From the NCBI GenBank assembly GCA_937996795.1, contig CALKUH010000022.1, forward strand, positions 62,001 to 126,000: a DNA stretch of 64,000 bases. Direction: 5' to 3'. Every line of letters begins with the position of its first letter. Position 1 is the first letter of the stretch. This document shows positions 9,737 through 18,673 of this stretch, piece by piece. The DNA is from an uncultured Verrucomicrobiota bacterium (GTDB taxonomy: Bacteria > Verrucomicrobiota > Kiritimatiellia > CAIVKH01). Below the pieces are notes generated by a model. The model saw only the letters and a program-made list of their open reading frames with translations, did not search any database and was not told the DNA's origin. The position numbers were made by a program, and so were the translations under genes.

Positions 9737-10911
9737 TGCGCCGTCGCTCCATGCCGCCCGATCCTTCTCCAGTTTCAGACACGAACATACCGGCGCGGCC
9801 GGATGTGTTGGTCTGGGTTGAGCGTGAACCCGGCGGGGAATACGCCCGCTACGCGGCCGACCTGTGCTCCGCGTGGCGCGAGACAGCCGGCGTGCGCGTC
9901 TGGATGGAACCCGGCGATCCTTGCTCAACAAAGGCCCTCTTCGGCGATACGCCGGTGGAAACGCCCGCGCGCTTCGCCGCCTCGTCCTCCGCGCCGCTGC
10001 ACCGGGCGCTCCGCGCGCGCCCGCCCCGCGCCCTGATCCTGGTCGGCACGCGCGCCGCCGCGCTGGGCGTGACGCTCGCCCGCAAAACGGGCATTCCCGC
10101 AACGGCCTACGCCGCGCTGTCGGACCGGATGTATGCGGACACCTCGCTGGTCCACGTCGCGCGGAACTACCTCACGCAAAGCCGCATCATCCGCTCCGTC
10201 CACACCGTCATCGTCCCGACGCACGGGATGCGCTACCAGTTCCTGCTCCGCGACTGGGCGCCCGGCACACACCATCAATTGCTCCCGCTCTGCCTGCCTG
10301 CCGCCCCCGCGGAAGCGTCCGCCGCACGCGACGCGCTCCGCCGCACGCTGGGTGTGCGCGCCGGCGAGTCACACGTCGTCTACGCCGGGCCGTTCACCAA
10401 ACACGCGCGCCTGGACTGGCTGCTGCGCAGCTGGGCGTTGGTTGAGGAACAGGACGCCACCGCCCGCCTGACCCTCGCCGGGGAGGGTCCCGAGGGGGAC
10501 GCCCTGCGCGCGCTCGCCGAACGGCTGGGCCTCGCGCGCTGCACGCTGGCGACGCCGGAACACCCGCTTCCGTTCTATGTCGCGGCGGCGGATGTCGTGG
10601 CGATGACGTGCCTCTTCGCCATTCACGCGCGCCTGCCCACCTGGGCCATGCAGGCGGCCCGGCCCATCGTCGCCATGGAGGCGGACGGCGTGCGCATGTA
10701 TGTCGGGCACGGCCAGAACGGATGCCTTGCGCCCGTCGGCGACATCCACGCCTTTTCGCGCGCGCTGCTGGAACTCCTGCGCGATCCGGAACGCGCCGCG
10801 CGGTTGGGCGCGGAGGGCGCCCGCCGCGCCACGCAATATGCGCCGGACGCCCACCGGGATCGCGCCCACGCGATCCTCACGGCACTGCTTGCGGGAGACG
10901 CACCCGCATGA
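9736..10911 (+). CDS. GT4-like protein with lost EX7E motif (unit 1 of a GT4 amplification)
   Basis: GT-B fold glycosyltransferase-like protein of 391 residues; its ATG shares one base with the upstream stop. It is a paralogue of both halves of the next gene: RYQFLLRDWAP here matches RYQYLLRNLAP and RHQYAVRRLAP there. The C-terminal half keeps GPFTKHARLDWLLRSW and a glycine-rich nucleotide-binding segment (LAGEGPEGDALR). The two glutamates of the GT4 EX7E motif are replaced by Ala295 and Trp303 (LFAIHARLPTWAMQ), and the basic residue after the first glycine of the donor site (GRL in relatives) is Pro in GPF. It may be inactive or act as an accessory or altered-specificity subunit; only the lost residues are directly seen. 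Confidence 0.82.
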   Translation: MRRRSMPPDPSPVSDTNIPARPDVLVWVEREPGGEYARYAADLCSAWRETAGVRVWMEPGDPCSTKALFGDTPVETPARFAASSSAPLHRALRARPPRALILVGTRAAALGVTLARKTGIPATAYAALSDRMYADTSLVHVARNYLTQSRIIRSVHTVIVPTHGMRYQFLLRDWAPGTHHQLLPLCLPAAPAEASAARDALRRTLGVRAGESHVVYAGPFTKHARLDWLLRSWALVEEQDATARLTLAGEGPEGDALRALAERLGLARCTLATPEHPLPFYVAAADVVAMTCLFAIHARLPTWAMQAARPIVAMEADGVRMYVGHGQNGCLAPVGDIHAFSRALLELLRDPERAARLGAEGARRATQYAPDAHRDRAHAILTALLAGDAPA

Positions 10912-13178
10912 ACGAACGTCGTCCACAGGTGGTGCATGTGATTCATCATGACGGGCCCGGGGGCGGCCCCCTGTCCGTCATCTCCCAGCTTTCCCTGCTC
11001 GCGGCACACGCCGACCAAGCGGTCATCCACGGCGGCGCGGGCCGGATCGCGGCGCATTGCGCAGCGGCCGGCATCCCGCATATCCGCGCATCGCTCGAGC
11101 GCAAACGCACAATCCCCCTAGCCCTGCTCCACTGCCTCTGGACCTTGCTGCGCCGGCGGCCGGACCTGGTGATCCTGCACGGCCAGTGGGCGGGCTGCGT
11201 CGGCGCGCTGGCGGCATGGATCGCGCGCGTGCCCCGGCGAATCTACATCGCGCGATGGCCGGCGTTTTATGCGGATTGGGACCTGCTCCGCTGCGCGCGC
11301 AACCGCATCGCCGAGCGCATCGCCTGCGGGTTGAGTCACCGCATCATCTGCCTGACCTCCAGCAGCCGCTACCAGTACCTCCTGCGGAACCTTGCGCCGG
11401 AAGATCGCTTTGTCGTGGTATCCAACATGCTGCCGGCGGAGGGCGCGCCATCCGCCGCGCGCATCGCGGCCTTGCGCGCGCGCCACGGTTTCGACCGCTT
11501 CTCCTGCAACGTCATCAGCGTGGGGCGCCTCGTGCAGCAGAAGAAGAGCGAATGGCTGCTCCACGCCTGGCGCCGTGTCGCCGCCGCCTGCCCGGCGGCG
11601 CACTTGTGGATCGTCGGAAAAGGCCCGCGTCAGGCCGCCCTCGTCGAGAGTTGTCGCTCCTTCGGCCTGGAGTCCTCCGTCAGCTGGATCGAGGACGATG
11701 CATTCACAGGCGCGGAGTACATCGCCGCGGGCGATCTGCTGGCCCACACGGCACTGTTTGAAACCTTCGGCAACGTCGTGCTCGAAGCGATGGGCAGCGG
11801 AAAGCCCGTGGTGTCCACCGATGTGGACGGGCCGCGCAGCATCCTCACGGATTCGGTGGATGGATTTCTCGTGCCGCCCGCCGACAGCGACGCGTTTTCC
11901 TCGTCGCTCATCCGCCTGATCCAGGATCCCGCCCTGAGGGATGCCATGGGCCAGGCGGGCCGCGTGGCCGCCGGGAGCTACACGCCGGAGCGCGTGGGAC
12001 CGCTGCTGCTCGACGCACTCGCCCTCTCGCGCCCGCCGCGCATCGCGCATTTAATCCATCATGACGGACCCGGCGGTGGGCCGCCGATCGTGGCAAGCCT
12101 GATGCGCTACCTGGCGCCCTCGTTCACCCAATCCGCGATCGGCGGCGGGCGCGGCCTGATCGCGCGCTTCTGCGAGCGGGCTGGGTTGGATTACGCCAGC
12201 CTGCGGATCGTCCGCCCCTCCGCGTGGCTCGCCGCCGCGCCCGCGCTCTGGCGCCGGTTGCGCCGCGCGCGTCCCGACATCCTTGTGCTGCACGGCCAGC
12301 CGGCGGGCCTCGTCGGCGCCGTGGTCGGCCGGCTCTGCGGCATCCGCCGGATGATCTATGTCGCGCAGTGGCCCGCCTTCTACACGGACTGGGACTGGCG
12401 CCGCCTGCTGCGGAACCGCGTCTGTGAAAAAGTCGCATGCGCGCTGGCCGACACCATCGTCACCTTCACCCTGAGCTCCCGCCACCAATATGCGGTGCGG
12501 CGGCTCGCGCCCGAGCACAAACTGGTCACCATCCCCCCGGCCCTTCCCGCAGCGCCGCCACCAGGACCCGCCGCGATCGCCGAGGTCCGCGCGCGCCACC
12601 AGTGGTCGGACGCGCACCGCCACGTCGTCACCGTCACGCGGCTCAGCGACCAGAAACGCACGGACGAACTCCTGCAATGCTGGCCGCTTGTGCTCGACCG
12701 CGCGCCCGATGCGCGGCTGTGGATCGTGGGCGACGGACCCGAGCGCACCAAACTCGAGTCCATGGCCGCCCACCTCGGCATCACCGGCGCCTGCCGGTTT
12801 CTCGGCTACCAGCTCAACAGCCGCGACTTCATGGCCGCCGCCGATGTCATGGTCATGACCAGCATGTATGAAAGTTTCGGCTACGCGGCGCTGGAAGCCT
12901 GCTCCTGCGGCACGCCGATCGTCGCCTCCCGTGTAGACGGCATCCTCGACATCATCCGCCACGGCGTCGAGGGCTACCTCGTGGCGCCGGGCAACCGCGC
13001 GGAAATGGCGGCGCGCATCGTGGAGCTGCTTGACCAGCCCGAGCTGCGCGCCGCGATGGGCGCGCGCGGACGGGAACGCGCCGCGGAATTCGATCCGGAG
13101 CGGGTGTATCCGCCGTGGCTTGAAATCCTCCGCTCCGCGCCACGCGGGGAATCCGCCTTCGGAACGGAAACGACATGA
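10908..13178 (+). CDS. Fused tandem GT4-GT4 glycosyltransferase
   Basis: One 756-residue polypeptide containing two complete GT4 enzymes head to tail. The first begins with VIHHDGPGGGP (residues 11-21) and the second with LIHHDGPGGGP (382-392), a spacing of about 371 residues, one full GT-B unit. Each half has its own acceptor and donor domain. Both EX7E motifs are intact: E285/E293 in FETFGNVVLEAM and E655/E663 in YESFGYAALEAC. WPAFYADWD and WPAFYTDWD mark the halves as duplicates. The ATG overlaps the previous stop as ATGA, and the gene overlaps the next one in the same way. The frame is uninterrupted at the junction (SRPPRIAHLIHH). Likely a processive or two-linkage transferase for the surface glycan; sugar specificities are unknown. 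Confidence 0.9.
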   Translation: MNERRPQVVHVIHHDGPGGGPLSVISQLSLLAAHADQAVIHGGAGRIAAHCAAAGIPHIRASLERKRTIPLALLHCLWTLLRRRPDLVILHGQWAGCVGALAAWIARVPRRIYIARWPAFYADWDLLRCARNRIAERIACGLSHRIICLTSSSRYQYLLRNLAPEDRFVVVSNMLPAEGAPSAARIAALRARHGFDRFSCNVISVGRLVQQKKSEWLLHAWRRVAAACPAAHLWIVGKGPRQAALVESCRSFGLESSVSWIEDDAFTGAEYIAAGDLLAHTALFETFGNVVLEAMGSGKPVVSTDVDGPRSILTDSVDGFLVPPADSDAFSSSLIRLIQDPALRDAMGQAGRVAAGSYTPERVGPLLLDALALSRPPRIAHLIHHDGPGGGPPIVASLMRYLAPSFTQSAIGGGRGLIARFCERAGLDYASLRIVRPSAWLAAAPALWRRLRRARPDILVLHGQPAGLVGAVVGRLCGIRRMIYVAQWPAFYTDWDWRRLLRNRVCEKVACALADTIVTFTLSSRHQYAVRRLAPEHKLVTIPPALPAAPPPGPAAIAEVRARHQWSDAHRHVVTVTRLSDQKRTDELLQCWPLVLDRAPDARLWIVGDGPERTKLESMAAHLGITGACRFLGYQLNSRDFMAAADVMVMTSMYESFGYAALEACSCGTPIVASRVDGILDIIRHGVEGYLVAPGNRAEMAARIVELLDQPELRAAMGARGRERAAEFDPERVYPPWLEILRSAPRGESAFGTETT

Positions 13179-13939
13179 GCGCCGCCTTCACACTGAAACT
13201 TTCGTCCCTGCTGAAGTACCGCAACACCTTCATCGACTGGCCGCGCGCGGCCACGATGCGCTACCGCGAGCGGCAGCACGCGGAACCCGCGCGCTTGCGC
13301 CTGCGCGGCGGCGGCGCGCTGTGGGTGCGCCCGCGGTTCGACACGGTCGCCATGGGCGAGTTGTTCGTCGCGGAAAGTTATGGCGAACTGCTGCCCGCGC
13401 ATCCGATCCGCACGGTGTGGGACATCGGGGGCAACATCGGCTGTTTCGCCATCTGGCTGCTGCGCCGACAGCCGGACGCGCGCATCACGTCCTTTGAACC
13501 GTGCGAGGAAACCTTCGCCGTCCTGTCGAAGAATCGCGACGAGTTCAGCGGGCGCGCGTGGCAGATCCGCCCCTTCGGCCTCTCCGATCGCGACCAGACG
13601 GTCGAGGCCTTCGTGCCGTTCGATTCCTACGGCCAGACCAGCCGACACGCGGAGGCCGGCATCGCCACGCAACTGCCGCTTCGCGCGATGGCGGAGGTCT
13701 GGCAGGCGGAGGGGCGGCCCTCGCTGGATTTGCTGAAAATCGATTGCGAGGGCGATGAATATGAGATCCTCGCCTCCATGCCCGACGCGATGTGGGCGGC
13801 GGTCCGTTCCATCCTGCTCGAAATCCATCCGCGCAAGGACCGGCAACCCGGCGAGCTGCGCGAGCGCCTCGCGGCGCGCGGCTTCCGCCTGCGCACCGGC
13901 ACGGTCAATCCCGACCTGTGGCTCGCGACGAGAGACTGA
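13175..13939 (+). CDS. FkbM-family SAM-dependent methyltransferase
   Basis: A 254-residue methyltransferase of the FkbM family, which typically O-methylates sugars or polyketides. The SAM-binding loop is VWDIGGNIGCF (D83, G85, G86, N87, G89), and the family motif LLKIDCEGDEYEIL lies at about 188-201, followed by ILLEIHPRK. It overlaps the fused GT gene by ATGA. Its position among glycosyltransferases suggests methyl decoration of a glycan residue. A second, unrelated-looking FkbM copy in the AT-richer island (21411-22268) has a very different base composition. Confidence 0.9.
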   Translation: MSAAFTLKLSSLLKYRNTFIDWPRAATMRYRERQHAEPARLRLRGGGALWVRPRFDTVAMGELFVAESYGELLPAHPIRTVWDIGGNIGCFAIWLLRRQPDARITSFEPCEETFAVLSKNRDEFSGRAWQIRPFGLSDRDQTVEAFVPFDSYGQTSRHAEAGIATQLPLRAMAEVWQAEGRPSLDLLKIDCEGDEYEILASMPDAMWAAVRSILLEIHPRKDRQPGELRERLAARGFRLRTGTVNPDLWLATRD

Positions 13940-13944
13940 ACGGC

Positions 13945-15351
13945 ATGGAGCCCATCCGAAAACTCTGGCAACGGATCATGCGCGTCATGCGCGGCGAGGC
14001 CGACGCGGCCACCGCGCACGGACGCGGACGCCTGCGCCTGCGCCGGGCGGCCTGGTCCGGCATCTCCAATTCCGCCGCCTCCGCCTGCGCACTCGCCGTC
14101 GCGTTCATCAGCGTCCCGCTGATCCTGCGCCACATCGGCGCCGCCGAGTACGGCGTGTGGATCACCCTGAGTAGCGTGCTCACGTGGCTCGCCATGGCCG
14201 ACGCCGGCCTCGCCGGCCCCGCGCTGGTGAACGCCCTGTCCAATGCCCAGGGCCGCGATGATGCGGAAGAATCGAAGCGCGTCATCTCGACGGCATTCTT
14301 CATGTTGTGCGCTATCGCATGCGGCATTGCAGCGGTTGCGTTTGGATGTTTCGACAGGATTCCGTGGGCCGTCCTGTTTAATGCCCCGCCCGAACTGTCC
14401 GCGAAGGAGCTGGAGCAGGCCATTAAACTCGCCCTGCTCTGCTTTGCGCTTTCCTTCCCGGCCGGGATGATCTCGTCGGTCTATGCGGGCCTGCAAAAAG
14501 GGTATGTCGCGCACGGGTGGTCCGCGTTGTCCTCCGTCATTTCGCTGGCCGCGCTCATCCTCGCGCTGCGCATGGGCGGAGGCCTTCCCGGCGTCGTCGC
14601 GGCGTATTCGGGCGCCCGCCTGCTGGTCCTGCTGATCGGTGCCGGTGTCCTCTTCGGCCTGCATCACCCGGAACTTGCGCCGCGCTGGCGCCATGTTTCA
14701 GCGGCCACCTTCCAACGGGTTTTCCACCTCGGCTGGAAGTATCTGCTCCAGCAAATGGCCAATCTGGCCCTCTTCCACAGCCAACCCATGATCCTCACGC
14801 ACCTGGCGGGACCCGTTGCGGTGGCGGCGTTCGCAGTGGCGCAGCGCCTGTTGACCATCCCCGCGCTATTCGTCCAGTTTTTCACGCTCCCGCTCGTGCC
14901 CGCCTACGGCGACGCCCGCGCCCGGCTTGACCAGGAGTGGATGCAGAAAACCCTTCGCCGTTCGGTCAAAGGCGCCGTCGCCATCGGCGCAGGCCTCGGC
15001 CTTCCATTGTTGCTTGCAGCCCCGTGGATCATCAGCTGGTGGGCCTCTCCGGATCTGGCGTCGAACCAGGCCCTGCTGGCGAGTCTCTTCACCTACGCCT
15101 TGATCAACTGTGCCGCCACGCCGTTTGCCGTCTTTCTCAACGGCGTGGAGCGCGTGGGGTTCATGGCGACCGCGACATGGATCAACGCGGCCGTTACGCT
15201 TGCGCTGGCCTTCCATTGGGTGCCGCTGCATGGCGCCACCGGGATGGGCATGGCCATGATGAGCGGCCTTGCGGTTAACGCCGTTTTGCAGGTAAACAAG
15301 GCGCGAAATATGCTCAAGGCCGAGGAAGCCCACCGCCCATCGCCCCCATGA
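13945..15351 (+). CDS. Wzx-like polysaccharide flippase
   Basis: A polytopic inner-membrane protein of 468 residues of the polysaccharide transporter (MOP/PST) superfamily, with about 12-14 hydrophobic segments. It is expected to move undecaprenyl-PP-linked repeat units across the membrane. The N-terminal signature NSAASACALAVAFISVPLI followed by EYGVWITLSSVLTWLAMADAGL matches the first two helices of this family. ATG 13945 is chosen over the longer upstream frame, which overlaps the FkbM gene without hydrophobic character. It is embedded between two methyltransferases in the overlapping gene run. Confidence 0.9.
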   Translation: MEPIRKLWQRIMRVMRGEADAATAHGRGRLRLRRAAWSGISNSAASACALAVAFISVPLILRHIGAAEYGVWITLSSVLTWLAMADAGLAGPALVNALSNAQGRDDAEESKRVISTAFFMLCAIACGIAAVAFGCFDRIPWAVLFNAPPELSAKELEQAIKLALLCFALSFPAGMISSVYAGLQKGYVAHGWSALSSVISLAALILALRMGGGLPGVVAAYSGARLLVLLIGAGVLFGLHHPELAPRWRHVSAATFQRVFHLGWKYLLQQMANLALFHSQPMILTHLAGPVAVAAFAVAQRLLTIPALFVQFFTLPLVPAYGDARARLDQEWMQKTLRRSVKGAVAIGAGLGLPLLLAAPWIISWWASPDLASNQALLASLFTYALINCAATPFAVFLNGVERVGFMATATWINAAVTLALAFHWVPLHGATGMGMAMMSGLAVNAVLQVNKARNMLKAEEAHRPSPP

Positions 15352-16169
15352 CGTCTCCCTCCATACAGGACACGGCAGCGCCGCGAATCGTGCTGCAGAC
15401 GGACCATCCGGTCGCCCTCCACTCGCCCGACCATCTCTGCCCTTGGGGGACGCGCTACGACAACAGCGTTAATCTGCGGTTTAACGAAAAACTGGAGGCC
15501 CTTTACCCGCGGTCCGCAACGGGAACGATGCAGGTGCTCGACCTGGGTTGCTCCGGCGGAGGGTTCGTGAAGAGCATTCTGGACCGCGGGGGGCTGGGGG
15601 TCGGACTGGAAGGCAGTGACTACTCGCTCCGGCATCGTCGCGCCGAGTGGCGCACCATTCCGGAGTTTCTCTTCACGTGCGATATCACGAAGCCGTTTGC
15701 CCTCGCGCTGAATCAGCGGGAGGAACGGACCCCGCTCCGTTTTCATGTGATCACCGCCTGGGAGGTGATGGAACACATCGCCGAACAGGAACTGCCGCCG
15801 CTGATCGAAAACGTGAAACGACACCTGCGCCCCGACGGCTTGTGGATCATCAGCGTCGCTTCAACGGATGACATCATTAACGGCGTCAACCTGCACCAGA
15901 CGGTCAAGCCGCGCGACTGGTGGATCCGGCTGTTCAGCGAACACGGGCTCACCGCGCTCCCGGCGTTCGAGACGTATTTCAACACACAATACGTCCGCGG
16001 ACCCAAGTATGGCGCGCCGTCCAGCTTCCATCTGGTGCTGTCCGCCTCACCGGCCGACGCGCCGCGGGCGCCCCGGCCGCGCCTGCTGGAGCGCGTGTAT
16101 GACCGATGGCTTGGTTCCGCCCGCCAACGGCGGATCGCCCGATGGATCATGGGCCCCGCCTCCGCATGA
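15348..16169 (+). CDS. Class I SAM-dependent methyltransferase
   Basis: A 273-residue methyltransferase. The SAM motif I is VLDLGCSGGGFVKSIL (from about residue 63; D65, G67, G70), and post-motif HVITAWEVMEHIAEQ followed by LRPDGLWIISVAS fits the Methyltransf_23/11 families common in polysaccharide loci. It overlaps the flippase by ATGA and the next glycosyltransferase in the same manner. The C-terminal 30 residues are Arg/Pro-rich. Target (sugar hydroxyl or carboxyl) unknown. Confidence 0.88.
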   Translation: MTSPSIQDTAAPRIVLQTDHPVALHSPDHLCPWGTRYDNSVNLRFNEKLEALYPRSATGTMQVLDLGCSGGGFVKSILDRGGLGVGLEGSDYSLRHRRAEWRTIPEFLFTCDITKPFALALNQREERTPLRFHVITAWEVMEHIAEQELPPLIENVKRHLRPDGLWIISVASTDDIINGVNLHQTVKPRDWWIRLFSEHGLTALPAFETYFNTQYVRGPKYGAPSSFHLVLSASPADAPRAPRPRLLERVYDRWLGSARQRRIARWIMGPASA

Positions 16170-17359
16170 CCGACACACCTGTCACCCAGCTCTGGATTCT
16201 CGACCCGAGCCTGCGCGACCTGCAGGGGCATCACTACGAATACAATCGCGCGGTCATCCGCGAGGCGCACCGGCGCGGGCTCGCCACCACGCTCTACGCG
16301 CATCGCGACGTTTCACCCGCGCTGCAAGCGGAGCTCGGCGCCATTCCCTACTTCGCGCGGACCATCTATGAACAGGCTGCGCTCCCGCGCCTGTGCTCCG
16401 GCGGACGCGCGGCGCGCTGGGCGGAACCCTGGCTGTGCAACCGTGCGCTCGCGCGCGACCTCGCCCGGCTGCCCGCACCCGGACACGATACGCTGGTGTT
16501 CGCCCACACCGTCATGCACCGGCAGGCCGTGGCCCTCGCGCACTGGCAGCGCGCGACCGGCGCGCGGATGAACCTCCTGCTCCGCTATCCGCCCGACCCG
16601 GCGCAACGGCGCTTTTCCGCAATCGATTTTTTCTACCGCCGCGCACTGGCCGCTCTCGATTCGTCACGCGCCGAGCTCAGCACGGACACCGAACGGCTGG
16701 CCCGCGCCTATCAACAGCTTTCAGGCCGCGCGGTCACCGTGCTGCCCATCCCGCATGTGCCCGACCAGCCGGCGCCCCCGCGCGCGGCCACGCCGCCATA
16801 CCGCATCCTGCAAATCGGCCACACCTCCACGCAAAAAGGCTGCGGCCTGCTCGCGGATCTCGCGGAACGATGGTCGGAACTGCCCGTTCAGCTCCGGATC
16901 CAGGTCAGCGCGCGGCCCTACGGCGATGCGGATTTCCTGCAACACCGCCTTCCCCGCCTGCTGACGCTTCCCGCCGTGAGCGCGATCCACGGCAACCTCG
17001 AAAGCCACGCCTATTATGCGGAGTTCGCGGACTGCGACGCGGTGCTGGCCGTGTACGACCCCGCCGTGTATCGCGGCGGCAGTTCGGGCATTTTCGCGGA
17101 AGCCGTGGCCTTCGGCAAACCGGTCATCGCGAGCCCCGATTCATGGATGGCGGACGAAATCCACGCGGGCCGCGCCGCCGGCATCGTGCTCGACGCCTAT
17201 TCCGCCGAGTCGCTCTTCGAAGGCGTGCGCCGCTACACGAAACAGGCGCAGTCGCTCGCGGAACAGGCGCGCGCGTGCAGCGCCCCGTGGCGCGCGCGCC
17301 ACGCCATCACCACCTTCATGGACCTCCTGCTCACCCCGGATGCGCCACGCCATGCCTGA
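16166..17359 (+). CDS. GT-B fold glycosyltransferase
   Basis: A 397-residue putative glycosyltransferase of the GT4-like superfamily. The N-terminus DPSLRDLQGHHYEYNRAV is a short acceptor-domain beginning. The C-terminal donor half holds RILQIGHTSTQKGCGLLADL and YRGGSSGIFAEAVAFGKPVIAS, in which the second catalytic-type Glu (FAEAVAFG) is kept but the first EX7E position is not glutamate. ATG 16166 overlaps the previous stop; the next gene overlaps this one by 8 bases. It is more divergent than the other transferases in the locus, and its donor sugar cannot be predicted. Confidence 0.8.
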   Translation: MTDTPVTQLWILDPSLRDLQGHHYEYNRAVIREAHRRGLATTLYAHRDVSPALQAELGAIPYFARTIYEQAALPRLCSGGRAARWAEPWLCNRALARDLARLPAPGHDTLVFAHTVMHRQAVALAHWQRATGARMNLLLRYPPDPAQRRFSAIDFFYRRALAALDSSRAELSTDTERLARAYQQLSGRAVTVLPIPHVPDQPAPPRAATPPYRILQIGHTSTQKGCGLLADLAERWSELPVQLRIQVSARPYGDADFLQHRLPRLLTLPAVSAIHGNLESHAYYAEFADCDAVLAVYDPAVYRGGSSGIFAEAVAFGKPVIASPDSWMADEIHAGRAAGIVLDAYSAESLFEGVRRYTKQAQSLAEQARACSAPWRARHAITTFMDLLLTPDAPRHA

Positions 17360-18596
17360 CCGCCTGCGCATCCTGAACGTCACACCCTATTTCCCCGCGC
17401 CCCCCCGGCACGGCGGCCAGACGCTCGTGTTCCACCGGATCAAGGCGCTCTCCGCCCACGCCGACATCGACCTCGTGGCGCCCGCGCCCGAACGACCGGA
17501 GGAACAGGACAGCGCGCGCGCGCTGCTCGCCCCTTTCTGCAAACGCATCTTGACGGAACCCTGGCGCGCGCCGCCGACACGCCTCCGACAGGTGTGGATG
17601 AATCTCCAAGGCAGCGCTTCAGGAATAACAGCGGCGGGGCTTTTGGCGCGGTACAATGGACTTGTTTCGGCATTTTCGCGCGCGCTGGAGACCGGAACCT
17701 ACGACCTCATCCTGCTCGACCACATCTACCTGGCGGAATTGCTGCGCGCGCCGCTGGCTGCGCATGCCCGCATCCCGGTGATCGTCGCAGAACAAAACGT
17801 CGAACACATCGTCGCGCGCGACATGGGCCGCGATGCGTACAGCCCGGCATGGCGCCGCGCGTTGTGGGCGATCCAGTCGCGCGCACTCATGACGCTTGAG
17901 CGCCGCCACTATCCGCGCGTGGCCGCGGTCCTCCACATTTCCCCGGTGGATGCCGACCGGATGCGCGCCGCAGTACCCGGCGCATCCATCCACGTCGCGC
18001 CCCCGATGGTGGCGCTGCCCGCGCGCCACAAGTCCGACTACGCCGCGCGCGGCGTCATCTGCTTCTTCGCCACCCTCGGCTATTTCCCCAACGCGGAGGG
18101 CCTGACCTGGTTTTGCCGCGAGGTCTGGCCGCTTGTCCTCCGCCGCCACCCCGCCTGCACGCTGCGCGTCATCGGACAACCGCCGCCCGCGCTGGCGCCG
18201 CTGGTCGCGCACACCCCGAACGCCCGGTGGCTCGGCCCGCTGCCACACGAGGAGGCGGACTGGCAGGTGCTTGAAAGCGACCTGGTGATCTCGCCCATCC
18301 GCTTCGGCAGCGGCATCAAGATGAAAAACCTCGTCGCCATGGGCATGGGCCTCCCCGTGGTCGCCACCTCGCCCAGCCTCGCCGGCCTCGCCGCGCGACC
18401 GGGCGAGGAGGCGCTGTGCGCGGACACCCCCGCCGCCATGGCCGACGCCATCAGCTCGCTGCTCGCGGACGAACACCGGCGCCAATCCCTCGGCACATCC
18501 GCCCGCACCTACGTAACCCAACACCACACCGGACGAGTACCAGCAGTTCAGTGGGTAAACTCACTCGGCACAACTCGAAGATGCAATAAGGAATAA
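17352..18596 (+). CDS. GT4-family glycosyltransferase
   Basis: A 414-residue GT4-like enzyme. The N-terminus RILNVTPYFPAPPRHGGQT is the usual first strand and glycine-rich loop. VAEQNVEHIVARDMGRD and ISPIRFGSGIKMKNLVAMGM resemble the exosortase-locus glycosyltransferases of the TIGR03087 type. The start at 17352 overlaps the previous gene by 8 bases. It closes the first overlapping run. The last 20-25 codons (after about 18525) are visibly AT-richer than the rest, suggesting that the 3' end lies at the boundary of the AT-rich island that follows. Confidence 0.86.
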   Translation: MPDRLRILNVTPYFPAPPRHGGQTLVFHRIKALSAHADIDLVAPAPERPEEQDSARALLAPFCKRILTEPWRAPPTRLRQVWMNLQGSASGITAAGLLARYNGLVSAFSRALETGTYDLILLDHIYLAELLRAPLAAHARIPVIVAEQNVEHIVARDMGRDAYSPAWRRALWAIQSRALMTLERRHYPRVAAVLHISPVDADRMRAAVPGASIHVAPPMVALPARHKSDYAARGVICFFATLGYFPNAEGLTWFCREVWPLVLRRHPACTLRVIGQPPPALAPLVAHTPNARWLGPLPHEEADWQVLESDLVISPIRFGSGIKMKNLVAMGMGLPVVATSPSLAGLAARPGEEALCADTPAAMADAISSLLADEHRRQSLGTSARTYVTQHHTGRVPAVQWVNSLGTTRRCNKE

Positions 18597-18621
18597 CGCA
18601 TATCTCCGATGATATTTCGAA

Positions 18622-18650
18622 TTGACACAACCACATGAGAACTCCAAGAT
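18622..18650 (+). promoter_or_regulatory. Candidate sigma-70-like promoter for the beta-helix gene
   Basis: A perfect TTGACA at 18622-18627 is followed after 17 bases by CAAGAT at 18645-18650 (3 of 6 matches to TATAAT, including the key A and final T). It lies in the 77-base gap between the glycosyltransferase stop and the beta-helix start and would leave a leader of about 15-20 bases. It suggests that the AT-rich two-gene island has its own promoter. Assumes an E. coli-like consensus, which is unproven for this organism. Confidence 0.35.
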
Positions 18651-18664
18651 ATTCATCACAATTC

Positions 18665-18669
18665 GGAGG
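18665..18669 (+). promoter_or_regulatory. Shine-Dalgarno sequence fixing the beta-helix start
   Basis: GGAGG lies 4 bases upstream of ATG 18674 (ggaggtcacATG). It selects this start over the in-frame ATG at 18635, and the signal peptide begins immediately after it. Confidence 0.8.
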
Positions 18670-18673
18670 TCAC

